Below are positions 1-12,080 of a DNA stretch of 64,000 bases, piece by piece. Below the pieces are notes generated by a model that was not told where the DNA came from, did no database searches, and saw only the letters and a list, made by a program, of their open reading frames with translations. Made by a program: the position numbers and the translations under genes. The stretch is from Siphonodentalium dalli (lineage: Eukaryota > Mollusca > Scaphopoda > Gadilida > Siphonodentaliidae), in contig CP136061.1 in the NCBI GenBank assembly GCA_032622095.1, positions 23,252,991 to 23,316,990 on the forward strand. Direction: 5' to 3'. Positions within the stretch are counted from its first letter, which is position 1. Each line of letters opens with the position of its first letter.

Positions 1-111
1 TTTCGAAGGATTTGTGGCTCTAACCGAGAGATTCATGAATACAACGCAAGGATTTATGACCTTTTCGAAGGATTTATGGCTCTAACCCCAAGATTCATGA
101 CTACAACTCAG

Positions 112-173
112 GGATTTATGACTTTTTCGAAGGATTTATGGTTCTAACCCAGAGATTCATGAATAGAACTCAG
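112..173 (+). repeat. Three internal sub-repeats of 20, 21 and 21 bp within a monomer
   Basis: The monomer splits into 112-131, 132-152 and 153-173, beginning GGATTTATGA, GGATTTATGG and AGATTCATGA. The second and third units agree at 14 of 21 positions when aligned without gaps and both end in C.CAG. The first and second agree over their first nine bases and less well afterwards. This supports an origin of the 62-bp unit by triplication of a unit of about 21 bp followed by divergence. The pattern is visible in the sequence; the order of events is inference. Confidence 0.7.
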
Positions 174-174
174 G
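113..174 (+). repeat. Exemplar 62-bp satellite monomer (type C)
   Basis: This is one full unit in the commonest form, chosen as reference phase with base 1 = G of GATTTATGAC. Key elements are the T5 run at monomer positions 11-15, the TTCGAA dyad at 14-19, a second GATTTATG at 21-28, the TTCTAACCCAG segment at 30-40, the ATTCATGAAT dyad at 43-52 and AACTCAGG at 55-62. Positions 62 and 1-25 are nearly invariant across the window. Positions 26-61 carry the diagnostic variants, notably 26 (A/G), 28 (G/T), 30 (T/C), 32, 33, 39 (A/C), 40 (G/A), 48 (T/C), 51 (A/C/T), 54 (G/C), 58 (T/G) and 61 (G/A). Other types named here are A, B, D, E, F, G, H, I, J, K and M. Confidence 0.95.
126..164. other. Pair of dyad-symmetric elements in each monomer (TTCGAA and ATTCATGAAT)
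   Basis: In the exemplar, TTCGAA occupies 126-131 and the perfect 10-bp palindrome ATTCATGAAT occupies 155-164. Their centres are 31 bp apart, exactly half a monomer, so dyad centres recur every 31 bp along most of the array. Nearly all monomers keep TTCGAA. In monomer types ending GACTAC or GATTAC the second palindrome shrinks to TCATGA. Such elements could be protein-binding sites or could simply be inherited from the founder sequence. No binding protein can be named from the sequence. Confidence 0.75.
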
Positions 175-1228
175 GATTTATGACTTTTTCGAAGGATTTA
201 TGGTTCTAACCCAGAGATTCATGAATAGAACTCAGGGATTTAGGACTTTTTCGAAGGATTTATGGTTCTAACCCAGAGATTCATGAATAGAACTCAGGGA
301 TTTATGACTTTTTCGAAGGATTTATGGCTTTAACCCCGAGATTCATGACTACAACTCAGGGATTTATGACTTTTTCGAAGGATTTATGGTTCTAACTCAG
401 AGATTCATGAATACAACTCAGGGATTTATGACTTTTTCGAAGGATTTATGGTTCTAACCCAGAGATTCATGAATACAACTCAGGGATTTATGACTTTTTC
501 GAAGGATTTGTGGCTCTAACCCAGAGATTCATGATTACAACTCAGGGATTTATGACTTTTTCGAAGGATTTATGGTTCTAACCCAGAGATTCATGAATAG
601 AACTCAGGGATTTATGACTTTTTCGAAGGATTTATGGTTCTAACCCAGAGATTCATGAATAGAACTCAGGGATTTATGACTTTTTCGAAGGATTTATGGT
701 TCTAACCCAGAGATTCATGAATAGAACTCAGGGATTTATGACTTTTTCGAAGGATTTATGGCTTTAACCCCGAGATTCATGACTACAACTCAGGGATTTA
801 TGACTTTTTCGAAGGATTTATGGTTCTAACCCAGAGATTCATGAATACAACTCAGGGATTTATGACTTTTTCGAAGGATTTATGGTTCTAACCCAGAGAT
901 TCATGAATACAACTCAGGGATTTATGACTTTTTCGAAGGATTTGTTGCTCTAACCCAGAGATTCATGATTACAACTCAGGGATTTATGACTTTTTCGAAG
1001 GATTTGTGGCTCTAACCCAGAGATTCATGAATACAACGCAAGGATTTATGACCTTTTCGAAGGATTTATGGCTCTAACCCCAAGATTCATGACTACAACT
1101 CAGGGATTTATGACTTTTTCGAAGGATTTATGGTTCTAACCCAGAGATTCATGAATAGAACTCAGGGATTTATGACTTTTTCGAAGGATTTATGGTTCTA
1201 ACCCAGAGATTCATGAATAGAACTCAGG

Positions 1229-1415
1229 GATTTATGACTTTTTCGAAGGATTTGTGGCTCTAACCCAGAGATTCATGAATACAACTCAGGGATTTATGAC
1301 TTTTCGAAGGATTTATGGCTCAAACCCCGAGATTCATGACTACAACTCAGGGATTTATGACTTTTTTGAAGGATTTATGGTTCTAACCCAGAGATTCACG
1401 AATAGAACTCAGGGA
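1229..1415 (+). repeat. H-I-J monomer module with contraction (first of about 25 complete copies)
   Basis: The module is three monomers in fixed order. H has GTGGCTC and AATACAACTC. I begins with the 61-bp T4 form and has GGCTCAAAC and GACTACAACTC. J usually starts with TTTTTTGAAGG, where the TTCGAA dyad is lost by C to T, and carries TTCACGAATAG. The same module recurs with H 'GTGG' at 4413, 6891, 8935, 10731, 13334, 15625, 21263, 26717, 28266, 29567, 33843, 39297, 43759, 45804, 47353, 48530, 52125, 53488, 54169, 55221, 56336, 57388, 58503 and 62592. Intervals between copies are multiples of 62 minus the intervening contractions. It is the best landmark for aligning the higher-order structure. 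The 64-codon frame through each copy is a frame artefact. Confidence 0.85.
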
Positions 1416-4400
1416 TTTATGACTTTTTCGAAGGATTTATGGTTCTAACCCAGAGATTCATGAATAGAACTCAGGGATTTATGACTTTTTCGAAGAATTT
1501 ATGGTTCTAACCCAGAGATTCATGAATAGAACTCAGGGATTTATGACTTTTCGAAGGATTTATGGCTTTAACCCCGAGATTCATGACTACAACTCAGGGA
1601 TTTATGACTTTTTCGAAGGATTTATGGTTCTAACCCAGAGATTCATGAATACAACTCAGGGATTTATGACTTTTTCGAAGGATTTATGGTTCTAACCCAG
1701 AGATTCATGAATAGAACTCATGGATTTATGACTTTTTCGAAGGATTTATGGCTTTAACCCCGAGATTCATGTCTACAACTCAGGGATTTATGACTTTTTC
1801 GAAGGATTTATGGTTCTAACCCAGAGATTCATGAATACAACTCAGGGATTTATGACCTTTTCGAAGGATTTGTGGCTCTAACCCAGAGTTTCATGATTAC
1901 AACTCAGGGATTTATGACTTTTTCGAAGGATTTGTGGCTCTAACCCAGAGATTCATGAATACAACGCAAGGATTTATGACCTTTTCGAAGGATTTATGGC
2001 TCTAACCCCAAGATTCATGACTACAACTCAGGGATTTATGACTTTTTCGAAGGATTTATGGTTCTAACCCAGAGATTCATGAATAGAACTCAGGGATTTA
2101 TGACTTTTTCGAAGGATTTATGGTTCTAACCCAGAGATTCATGAATAGAACTCAGGGATTTATGACTTTTTCGAAGGATTTATGGTTCTAACCCAGAGAT
2201 TCATGAATAGAACTCAGGGATTTATGACTTTTTCGAAGGATTTATGGCTTTAACCCCGAGATTCATGACTACAACTCAGGGATTTATGACTTTTTCGAAG
2301 GATTTATGGTTCTAACCCAGAGATTCATGAATACAACTCAGGGATTTATGACTTTTTCGAAGGATTTATGGTTCTAACCCAGAGATTCATGAATACAACT
2401 CAGGGATTTATGACTTTTTCGAAGGATTTGTGGCTCTAACCCAGAGATTCATGATTACAACTCAGGGATTTATGACTTTTTCGAAGGATTTGTTGCTCTA
2501 ACCCAGAGATTCATGAATACAACGCAATGATTTATGACCTTTTCGAAGGATTTATGGCTCTAACCCCAAGATTCATGACTACAACTCAGGGATTTATGAC
2601 TTTTTCGAAGGATTTATGGTTCTAACCCAGAGATTCATGAATAGAACTCAGGGATTTATGACTTTTTCGAAGGATTTATGGTTTTAACCCAGAGATTCAT
2701 GAATAGAACTCAGGGATTTATGACTTTTTCGAAGGATTTATGGTTCTAACCCAGAGATTCATGAATAGAACTCAGGGATTTATGACTTTTTCGAAGGATT
2801 TATGGCTTTAACCCCGAGATTCATGACCACAACTCAGGGATTTATGACTTTTTCGAAGGATTTATGGTTCTAACCCAGAGATTCATGAATAGAACTCAGG
2901 GATTTATGACTTTTTCGAAGGATTTATGGTTCTAACCCAGAGATTAATGAATAGAACTCAGGGATTTATGACTTTTTCGAAGGATTTATGGTTCTAACCC
3001 AGAGATTCATGAATAGAACTCAGGGATTTATGACTTTTTCGAAGGATTTATGGTTCTAACCCAGAGATTCATGAATAGAACTCAGGGATTTATGACTTTT
3101 TCGAAGGATTTATGGCTTTAACCCCGAGATTCATGACTACAACTCAGGGATTTATGACTTTTTCGAAGGATTTATGGTTCTAACCCAGAGATTCATGAAT
3201 ACAACTCAGGGATTTATGACTTTTTCGAAGGATTTATGGTTCTAACCCAGAGATTCATGAATACAACTCAGGGATTTATGACTTTTTCGAAGGATTTGTG
3301 GCTCTAACCCAGAGATTCATGATTACAACTCAGGGATTTATGACTTTTTCGAAGGATTTGTTGCTCTAACCCAGAGATTCATGAATACAACTCAGGGATT
3401 TATGACTTTTCGAAGGATTTATGGCTCAAACCTCGAGATTCTTGACTACAACTCAGGGATTTATGACTTTTTCGAAGGATTTATGGTTCTAACCCAGAGA
3501 TTCACGAATAGAACTCAGGGATTTATGACTTTTTCGAAGGATTTATGGTTCTAACCCAGAGATTCATGAATAGAACTCAGGGATTTATGACTTTTTCGAA
3601 GGATTTATGGTTCTAACCCAGAGATTCATGAATAGAACTCAGGGATTTATGACTTTTTCGAAGGATTTATGGCTTTAACCCCGAGATTCATGACTACAAC
3701 TCAGGGATTTATGACTTTTTCGAAGGATTTATGGTTCTAACCCAGAGATTCATGAATACAACTCAGGGATTTATGACTTTTTCGAAGGATTTGTGGCTCT
3801 AACCCAGAGATTCATTATTACAACTCAGGGATTTATGACTTTTTCGAAGGATTTGTGGCTCTAACCCAGAGATTCATGAATACAACGCAGGGATTTATGA
3901 CTTTTTCGAAGGATTTGTGGCTCTAACCCAGAGATTCATGAATACAACGCAAGGATTTATGACCTTTTCGAAGGATTTATGGCTCTAACCCCAAGATTCA
4001 TGACTACAACTCAGGGATTTATGACTTTTTCGAAGGATTTATGGCTCTAACCCAGAGATTCATGAATAGAACTCAGGGATTTATAACTTTTTCGAAGGAT
4101 TTATGGTTCTAACCCAGAGATTCATGAATAGAACTCTGGGATTTATGACTTTTTCGAAGGATTTATGGCTTTAACCCCGAGATTCATGACTACAACTCAG
4201 GGATTTATGACTCTTTCGAAGGATTTATGGTTCTAACCCAGAGATTCATGAATACAACTCAGGGATTTATGACTTTTTCGAAGGATTTATGGTTCTAACC
4301 CAGAGATTCATGAATACAACTCAGGGATTTATGACTTTTTCGAAGGATTTGTGGCTCTAACCCAGAGATTCATGATTACAACTCAGGGATTTATGACTTT

Positions 4401-5637
4401 TTCGAAGGATTTGTGGCTCTAACCCAGAGATTCATGAATACAACTCAGGGATTTATGACTTTTCGAAGGATTTATGGCTCAAACCCCGAGATTCATGACT
4501 ATAACTCAGGGATTTATGACTTTTTTGAAGGATTTATGGTTCTAACCCAGAGATTCACGAATAGAACTCAGGGATTTATGACTTTTTCGAAGGATTTATG
4601 GTTCTAACCCAGAGATTCATGAATAGAACTCAGGGATTTATGACTTTTTCGAAGGATTTATGGTTCTAACCCAGAGATTCATGAATAGAACTCAGGGATT
4701 TATGACTTTTCGAAGGATTTATGGCTTTAACCCCGAGATTCATGACTACAACTCAGGGATTTATGACTTTTTCGAAGGATTTATGGTTCTAACCCAGAGA
4801 TTCATGAATACAACTCAGGGATTTATGACTTTTTCGAAGGATTTATGGTTCTAACCCAGAGATTCATGAATAGAACTCATGGATTTATGACTTTTTCGAA
4901 GGATTTATGGCTTTAACCCCGAGATTCATGTCTACAACTCAGGGATTTATGACTTTTTCGAAGGATTTATGGCTTTAACCCCGAGATTCATGACTACAAC
5001 TCAGGGATTTATGACTTTTTCGAAGGATTTATGGTTCTAACCCAGAGATTCATGAATACAACTCAGGGATTTATGACTTTTTCGAAGGAATTGTGGCTCT
5101 AACCCAGAGATTCATGATTACAACTCAGGGATTTATGACTTTTTCGAAGGATTTGTGGCTCTAACCCAGAGATTCATGAATACAACGCAAGGATTTATGA
5201 CCTTTTCGAAGGATTTATGGCTCTAACCCCAAGATTCATGACTACAACTCAGGGATTTATGACTTTTTCGAAGGATTTATGGTTCTAACCCAGAGATTCA
5301 TGAATAGAACTCAGGGATTTATGACTTTTTCGAAGGATTTATGGTTCTAACCCAGAGATTCATGAATAGAACTCAGGGATTTATGACTTTTTCGAAGGAT
5401 TTATGGCTTTAACCCCGAGATTCATGACTACAACTCAGGGATTTATGACTTTTTCGAAGGATTTATGGTTCTAACCCAGAGATTCATGAATACAACTCAG
5501 GGATTTATGACTTTTTCGAAGGATTTAGGGTTCTAACCCAGAGATTCATGAATACAACTCAGGGATTTATGACTTTTTCGAAGGATTTGTGGCTCTAACC
5601 CAGAGATTCATGATTACAACTCAGGGATTTATGACTT

Positions 5638-8600
5638 TTTCGAAGGATTTGTGGCTCTAACCGAGAGATTCATGAATACAACGCAAGGATTTATGACCTT
5701 TTCGAAGGATTTATGGCTCTAACCCCAAGATTCATGACTACAACTCAGGGATTTATGACTTTTTCGAAGGATTTATGGTTCTAACCCAGAGATTCATGAA
5801 TAGAACTCAGGGATTTATGACTTTTTCGAAGGATTTATGGTTCTAACCCAGAGATTCATGAATAGAACTCAGGGATTTAGGACTTTTTCGAAGGATTTAT
5901 GGTTCTAACCCAGAGATTCATGAATATAACTCAGGGATTTATGACTTTTTCGAAGGATTTATGGCTTTAACCCCGAGATTCATGACTACAACTCAGGGAT
6001 TTATGACTTTTTCGAAGGATTTATGGTTCTAACTCAGAGATTCATGAATACAACTCAGGGATTTATGACTTTTTCGAAGGATTTATGGTTCTAACCCAGA
6101 GATTCATGAATACAACTCAGGGATTTATGACTTTTTCGAAGGATTTGTGGCTCTAACCCAGAGATTCATGATTACAACTCAGGGATTTATGACTTTTTCG
6201 AAGGATTTATGGTTCTAACCCAGAGATTCATGAATAGAACTCAGGGATTTATGACTTTTTCGAAGGATTTATGGTTCTAACCCAGAGATTCATGAATAGA
6301 ACTCAGGGATTTATGACTTTTTCGAAGGATTTATGGTTCTAACCCAGAGATTCATGAATAGAACTCAGGGATTTATGACTTTTTCGAAGGATTTATGGCT
6401 TTAACCCCGAGATTCATGACTACAACTCAGGGATTTATGACTTTTTCGAAGGATTTATGGTTCTAACCCAGAGATTCATGAATACAACTCAGGGATTTAT
6501 GACTTTTTCGAAGGATTTATGGTTCTAACCCAGAGATTCATGAATACAACTCAGGGATTTATGACTTTTTCGAAGGATTTGTTGCTCTAACCCAGAGATT
6601 CATGATTACAACTCAGGGATTTATGACTTTTTCGAAGGATTTGTGGCTCTAACCCAGAGATTCATGAATACAACGCAAGGATTTATGACCTTTTCGAAGG
6701 ATTTATGGCTCTAACCCCAAGATTCATGACTACAACTCAGGGATTTATGACTTTTTCGAAGGATTTATGGTTCTAACCCAGAGATTCATGAATAGAACTC
6801 AGGGATTTATGACTTTTTCGAAGGATTTATGGTTCTAACCCAGAGATTCATGAATAGAACTCAGGGATTTATGACTTTTTCGAAGGATTTGTGGCTCTAA
6901 CCCAGAGATTCATGAATACAACTCAGGGATTTATGACTTTTCGAAGGATTTATGGCTCAAACCCCGAGATTCATGACTACAACTCAGGGATTTATGACTT
7001 TTTTGAAGGATTTATGGTTCTAACCCAGAGATTCACGAATAGAACTCAGGGATTTATGACTTTTTCGAAGGATTTATGGTTCTAACCCAGAGATTCATGA
7101 ATAGAACTCAGGGATTTATGACTTTTTCGAAGAATTTATGGTTCTAACCCAGAGATTCATGAATAGAACTCAGGGATTTATGACTTTTCGAAGGATTTAT
7201 GGCTTTAACCCCGAGATTCATGACTACAACTCAGGGATTTATGACTTTTTCGAAGGATTTATGGTTCTAACCCAGAGATTCATGAATACAACTCAGGGAT
7301 TTATGACTTTTTCGAAGGATTTATGGTTCTAACCCAGAGATTCATGAATAGAACTCATGGATTTATGACTTTTTCGAAGGATTTATGGCTTTAACCCCGA
7401 GATTCATGTCTACAACTCAGGGATTTATGACTTTTTCGAAGGATTTATGGTTCTAACCCAGAGATTCATGAATACAACTCAGGGATTTATGACCTTTTCG
7501 AAGGATTTGTGGCTCTAACCCAGAGATTCATGATTACAACTCAGGGATTTATGACTTTTTCGAAGGATTTGTGGCTCTAACCCAGAGATTCATGAATACA
7601 ACGCAAGGATTTATGACCTTTTCGAAGGATTTATGGCTCTAACCCCAAGATTCATGACTACAACTCAGGGATTTATGACTTTTTCGAAGGATTTATGGTT
7701 CTAACCCAGAGATTCATGAATAGAACTCAGGGATTTATGACTTTTTCGAAGGATTTATGGTTCTAACCCAGAGATTCATGAATAGAACTCAGGGATTTAT
7801 GACTTTTTCGAAGGATTTATGGTTCTAACCCAGAGATTCATGAATAGAACTCAGGGATTTATGACTTTTTCGAAGGATTTATGGCTTTAACCCCGAGATT
7901 CATGACTACAACTCAGGGATTTATGACTTTTTCGAAGGATTTATGGTTCTAACCCAGAGATTCATGAATACAACTCAGGGATTTATGACTTTTTCGAAGG
8001 ATTTATGGTTCTAACCCAGAGATTCATGAATACAACTCAGGGATTTATGACTTTTTCGAAGGATTTGTGGCTCTAACCCAGAGATTCATGATTACAACTC
8101 AGGGATTTATGACTTTTTCGAAGGATTTGTTGCTCTAACCCAGAGATTCATGAATACAACGCAATGATTTATGACCTTTTCGAAGGATTTATGGCTCTAA
8201 CCCCAAGATTCATGACTACAACTCAGGGATTTATGACTTTTTCGAAGGATTTATGGTTCTAACCCAGAGATTCATGAATAGAACTCAGGGATTTATGACT
8301 TTTTCGAAGGATTTATGGTTCTAACCCAGAGATTCATGAATAGAACTCAGGGATTTATGACTTTTTCGAAGGATTTATGGTTCTAACCCAGAGATTCATG
8401 AATAGAACTCAGGGATTTATGACTTTTTCGAAGGATTTATGGCTTTAACCCCGAGATTCATGACTACAACTCAGGGATTTATGACTTTTTCGAAGGATTT
8501 ATGGTTCTAACCCAGAGATTCATGAATACAACTCAGGGATTTATGACTTTTTCGAAGGATTTATGGTTCTAACCCAGAGATTCATGAATACAACTCAGGG

Positions 8601-10690
8601 ATTTATGACTTTTTCGAAGGATTTGTTGCTCTAACCCAGAGATTCATGATTACAACTCAGGGATTTATGACTTTTTCGAAGGATTTGTGGCTCTAACCCA
8701 GAGATTCATGAATACAACGCAAGGATTTATGACCTTTTCGAAGGATTTATGGCTCTAACCCCAAGATTCATGACTACAACTCAGGGATTTATGACTTTTT
8801 CGAAGGATTTATGGTTCTAACCCAGAGATTCATGAATAGAACTCAGGGATTTATGACTTTTTCGAAGGATTTATGGTTCTAACCCAGAGATTCATGAATA
8901 GAACTCAGGGATTTATGACTTTTTCGAAGGATTTGTGGCTCTAACCCAGAGATTCATGAATACAACTCAGGGATTTATGACTTTTCGAAGGATTTATGGC
9001 TCAAACCCCGAGATTCATGACTACAACTCAGGGATTTATGACTTTTTTGAAGGATTTATGGTTCTAACCCAGAGATTCACGAATAGAACTCAGGGATTTA
9101 TGACTTTTTCGAAGGATTTATGGTTCTAACCCAGAGATTCATGAATAGAACTCAGGGATTTATGACTTTTTCGAAGAATTTATGGTTCTAACCCAGAGAT
9201 TCATGAATAGAACTCAGGGATTTATGACTTTTCGAAGGATTTATGGCTTTAACCCCGAGATTCATGACTACAACTCAGGGATTTATGACTTTTTCGAAGG
9301 ATTTATGGTTCTAACCCAGAGATTCATGAATACAACTCAGGGATTTATGACTTTTTCGAAGGATTTATGGTTCTAACCCAGAGATTCATGAATAGAACTC
9401 ATGGATTTATGACTTTTTCGAAGGATTTATGGCTTTAACCCCGAGATTCATGTCTACAACTCAGGGATTTATGACTTTTTCGAAGGATTTATGGTTCTAA
9501 CCCAGAGATTCATGAATACAACTCAGGGATTTATGACCTTTTCGAAGGATTTGTGGCTCTAACCCAGAGATTCATGATTACAACTCAGGGATTTATGACT
9601 TTTTCGAAGGATTTGTGGCTCTAACCCAGAGATTCATGAATACAACGCAAGGATTTATGACCTTTTCGAAGGATTTATGGCTCTAACCCCAAGATTCATG
9701 ACTACAACTCAGGGATTTATGACTTTTTCGAAGGATTTATGGTTCTAACCCAGAGATTCATGAATAGAACTCAGGGATTTATGACTTTTTCGAAGGATTT
9801 ATGGTTCTAACCCAGAGATTCATGAATAGAACTCAGGGATTTATGACTTTTTCGAAGGATTTATGGTTCTAACCCAGAGATTCATGAATAGAACTCAGGG
9901 ATTTATGACTTTTTCGAAGGATTTATGGCTTTAACCCCGAGATTCATGACTACAACTCAGGGATTTATGACTTTTTCGAAGGATTTATGGTTCTAACCCA
10001 GAGATTCATGAATACAACTCAGGGATTTATGACTTTTTCGAAGGATTTATGGTTCTAACCCAGAGATTCATGAATACAACTCAGGGATTTATGACTTTTT
10101 CGAAGGATTTGTGGCTCTAACCCAGAGATTCATGATTACAACTCAGGGATTTATGACTTTTTCGAAGGATTTGTTGCTCTAACCCAGAGATTCATGAATA
10201 CAACGCAATGATTTATGACCTTTTCGAAGGATTTATGGCTCTAACCCCAAGATTCATGACTACAACTCAGGGATTTATGACTTTTTCGAAGGATTTATGG
10301 TTCTAACCCAGAGATTCATGAATAGAACTCAGGGATTTATGACTTTTTCGAAGGATTTATGGTTTTAACCCAGAGATTCATGAATAGAACTCAGGGATTT
10401 ATGACTTTTTCGAAGGATTTATGGTTCTAACCCAGAGATTCATGAATAGAACTCAGGGATTTATGACTTTTTCGAAGGATTTATGGCTTTAACCCCGAGA
10501 TTCATGACCACAACTCAGGGATTTATGACTTTTTCGAAGGATTTATGGTTCTAACCCAGAGATTCATGAATACAACTCAGGGATTTATGACTTTTTCGAA
10601 GGATTTATGGTTCTAACCCAGAGATTCATGAATACAACTCAGGGATTTATGACTTTTTCGAAGGATTTGTGGCTCTAACCCAGAGATTCA
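5638..10690 (+). repeat. Block alpha, copy 2, with a 2,044-bp tandem duplication
   Basis: Positions from 5,638 to about 8,517 follow positions 1 to about 2,880 at an offset of 5,637. Within it, the stretch from about 6,200 repeats again from about 8,245 at an offset of 2,044 bp (33 monomers minus 2). Markers are GTTGCTC at 6,581 and 8,625, H-I-J at 6,891 and 8,935, and second contractions at 7,182 and 9,226. The 2.7-kb marker pair GGTTTTAACCC and GACCAC of copy 1 recurs at 10,361 and 10,502 (offset 7,681), so the third sub-copy is the closest relative of the 2.7-kb region. No gene is present. Confidence 0.75.
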
Positions 10691-12080
10691 TGATTTCAAC
10701 TCAGGGATTTATGACTTTTTCGAAGGATTTGTGGCTCTAACCCAGAGATTCATGAATACAACTCAGGGATTTATGACTTTTCGAAGGATTTATGGCTCAA
10801 ACCCAGAGATTCATGACTACAACTCAGGGATTTATGACTTTTTCGAAGGATTTAAGGTTCTAACCCAGAGATTCACGAATAGAACTCAGGGATTTATGAC
10901 TTTTTTGAAGGATTTATGGTTCTAACCCAGAGATTCATGAATAGAACTCAGGGATTTATGACTTTTTCGAAGGATTTATGGTTCTAACCCAGAGATTCAT
11001 GAATAGAACTCAGGGATTTATGACTTTTTCGAAGGATTTATGGCTTTAACCCCGAGATTCATGACTACAACTCAGGGATTTATGACTTTTTCGAAGGATT
11101 TATGGTTCTAACCCAGAGATTCATGAATACAACTCAGGGATTTATGACTTTTTCGATTGATTTATGGTTCTAACCCAGAGATTCATGAATACAACTCAGG
11201 GATTTATGACTTTTTCGAAGGATTTGTGGCTCTAACCCAGAGATTCATGATTACAACTCAGGGATTTATGACTTTTTCGAAGGATTTGTGACTCTAACCC
11301 AGAGATTCATGAATACAACTCAGGGATTTATGACTTTTTCGAAGGATTTATGGCTTTAACCCCGAGATTCATGACTACAACTCAGGGATTTATGACTTTT
11401 TCGAAGGATTTATGGTTCTAACCCAGAGATTCATTAATACAACTCAGGGATTTATGACTTTTTCGAAGGATTTGTGGCTCTAACCCAGAGATTCATGATT
11501 ACAACTCAGGGATTTATGACTTTTTCGAAGGATTTGTGGCTCTAACCCAGAGATTCATGAATACAACGCAAGGATTTATGACCTTTTCGAAGGATTTAAG
11601 GCTCTAACCCCTAGATTCATGACTACAACTCAGGGATTTATGACTTTTTCGAAGGATTTATGGTTCTAACCCAGAGATTCATGAATAGAACTCAGGGATT
11701 TATGACTTTTTTGAAGGATTTATGGTTCTAACCCAGAGATTCATGAATAGAACTCAGGGATTTATGACTTTTTCGAAGGATTTATGGTTCTAACCCAGAG
11801 ATTCATGAATAGAACTCAGGGATTTATGACTTTTTCGAAGGATTTATGGCTTTAACCCCGAGATTCATGACTACAACTCAGGGATTTATGACTTTTTCGA
11901 AGGATTTATGGTTCTAACCCAGAGATTCATGAATACAACTCAGGGATTTATGACTTTTTCGAAGGATTTAGGGTTCTAACCCAGAGATTCATGAATACAA
12001 CTCAGGGATTTATGACTTTTTCGAAGGATTTGTGGCTCTAACCCAGAGATTCATGATTACAACTCAGGGATTTATGACTT
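10691..12080 (+). repeat. Mixed linker satellite segment
   Basis: This segment joins the alpha blocks. It opens with a monomer with GATTTCAAC (about 10,694), then a variant H-I-J module at 10,731 in which J has GGATTTAAGGTTC. It also holds private variants: TTCGATTGA at about 11,154, GTGACTC at about 11,288 and CCCCTAGATTC at about 11,608. From about 11.4 kb it matches about 20.0-21.3 kb at an offset of 8,611, sharing GGATTTAAGGCTC (11,597 and 20,208) and GGATTTAGGGTTC (11,970 and 20,581). It is therefore related to block beta rather than alpha. No gene is seen. Confidence 0.65.

Larger units (their letters stand above)
1..5637 (+). repeat. Block alpha, copy 1
   Basis: The window opens in an A-type monomer with the rare variant CTAACCGAGAG. 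The same start is found at 5,638 and 12,081, giving offsets of 5,637 and 12,080. Shared markers include GGATTTAGGACTT at about 236, the H-I-J module at 1,254 and GCAATGATT at about 2,524. Relative to the copy beginning at 12,081, this copy has 868 bp (14 monomers) extra between about 2.5 and 3.35 kb, after which the offset becomes 11,212. Markers of the second part are CTCGAGATTCTTGAC at about 3,433, CATTATTAC at 3,813, the module at 4,413 and GGAATTGTGG at about 5,087. The whole stretch is satellite with no gene. Confidence 0.8.

Noticed and set aside
123-143. CENP-B box in the monomer
   Set aside because: TTCGAAGGA resembles the first half of the box (TTCG, four bases, A), but the essential CGGG part is replaced by TATG. 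A functional box cannot be claimed.
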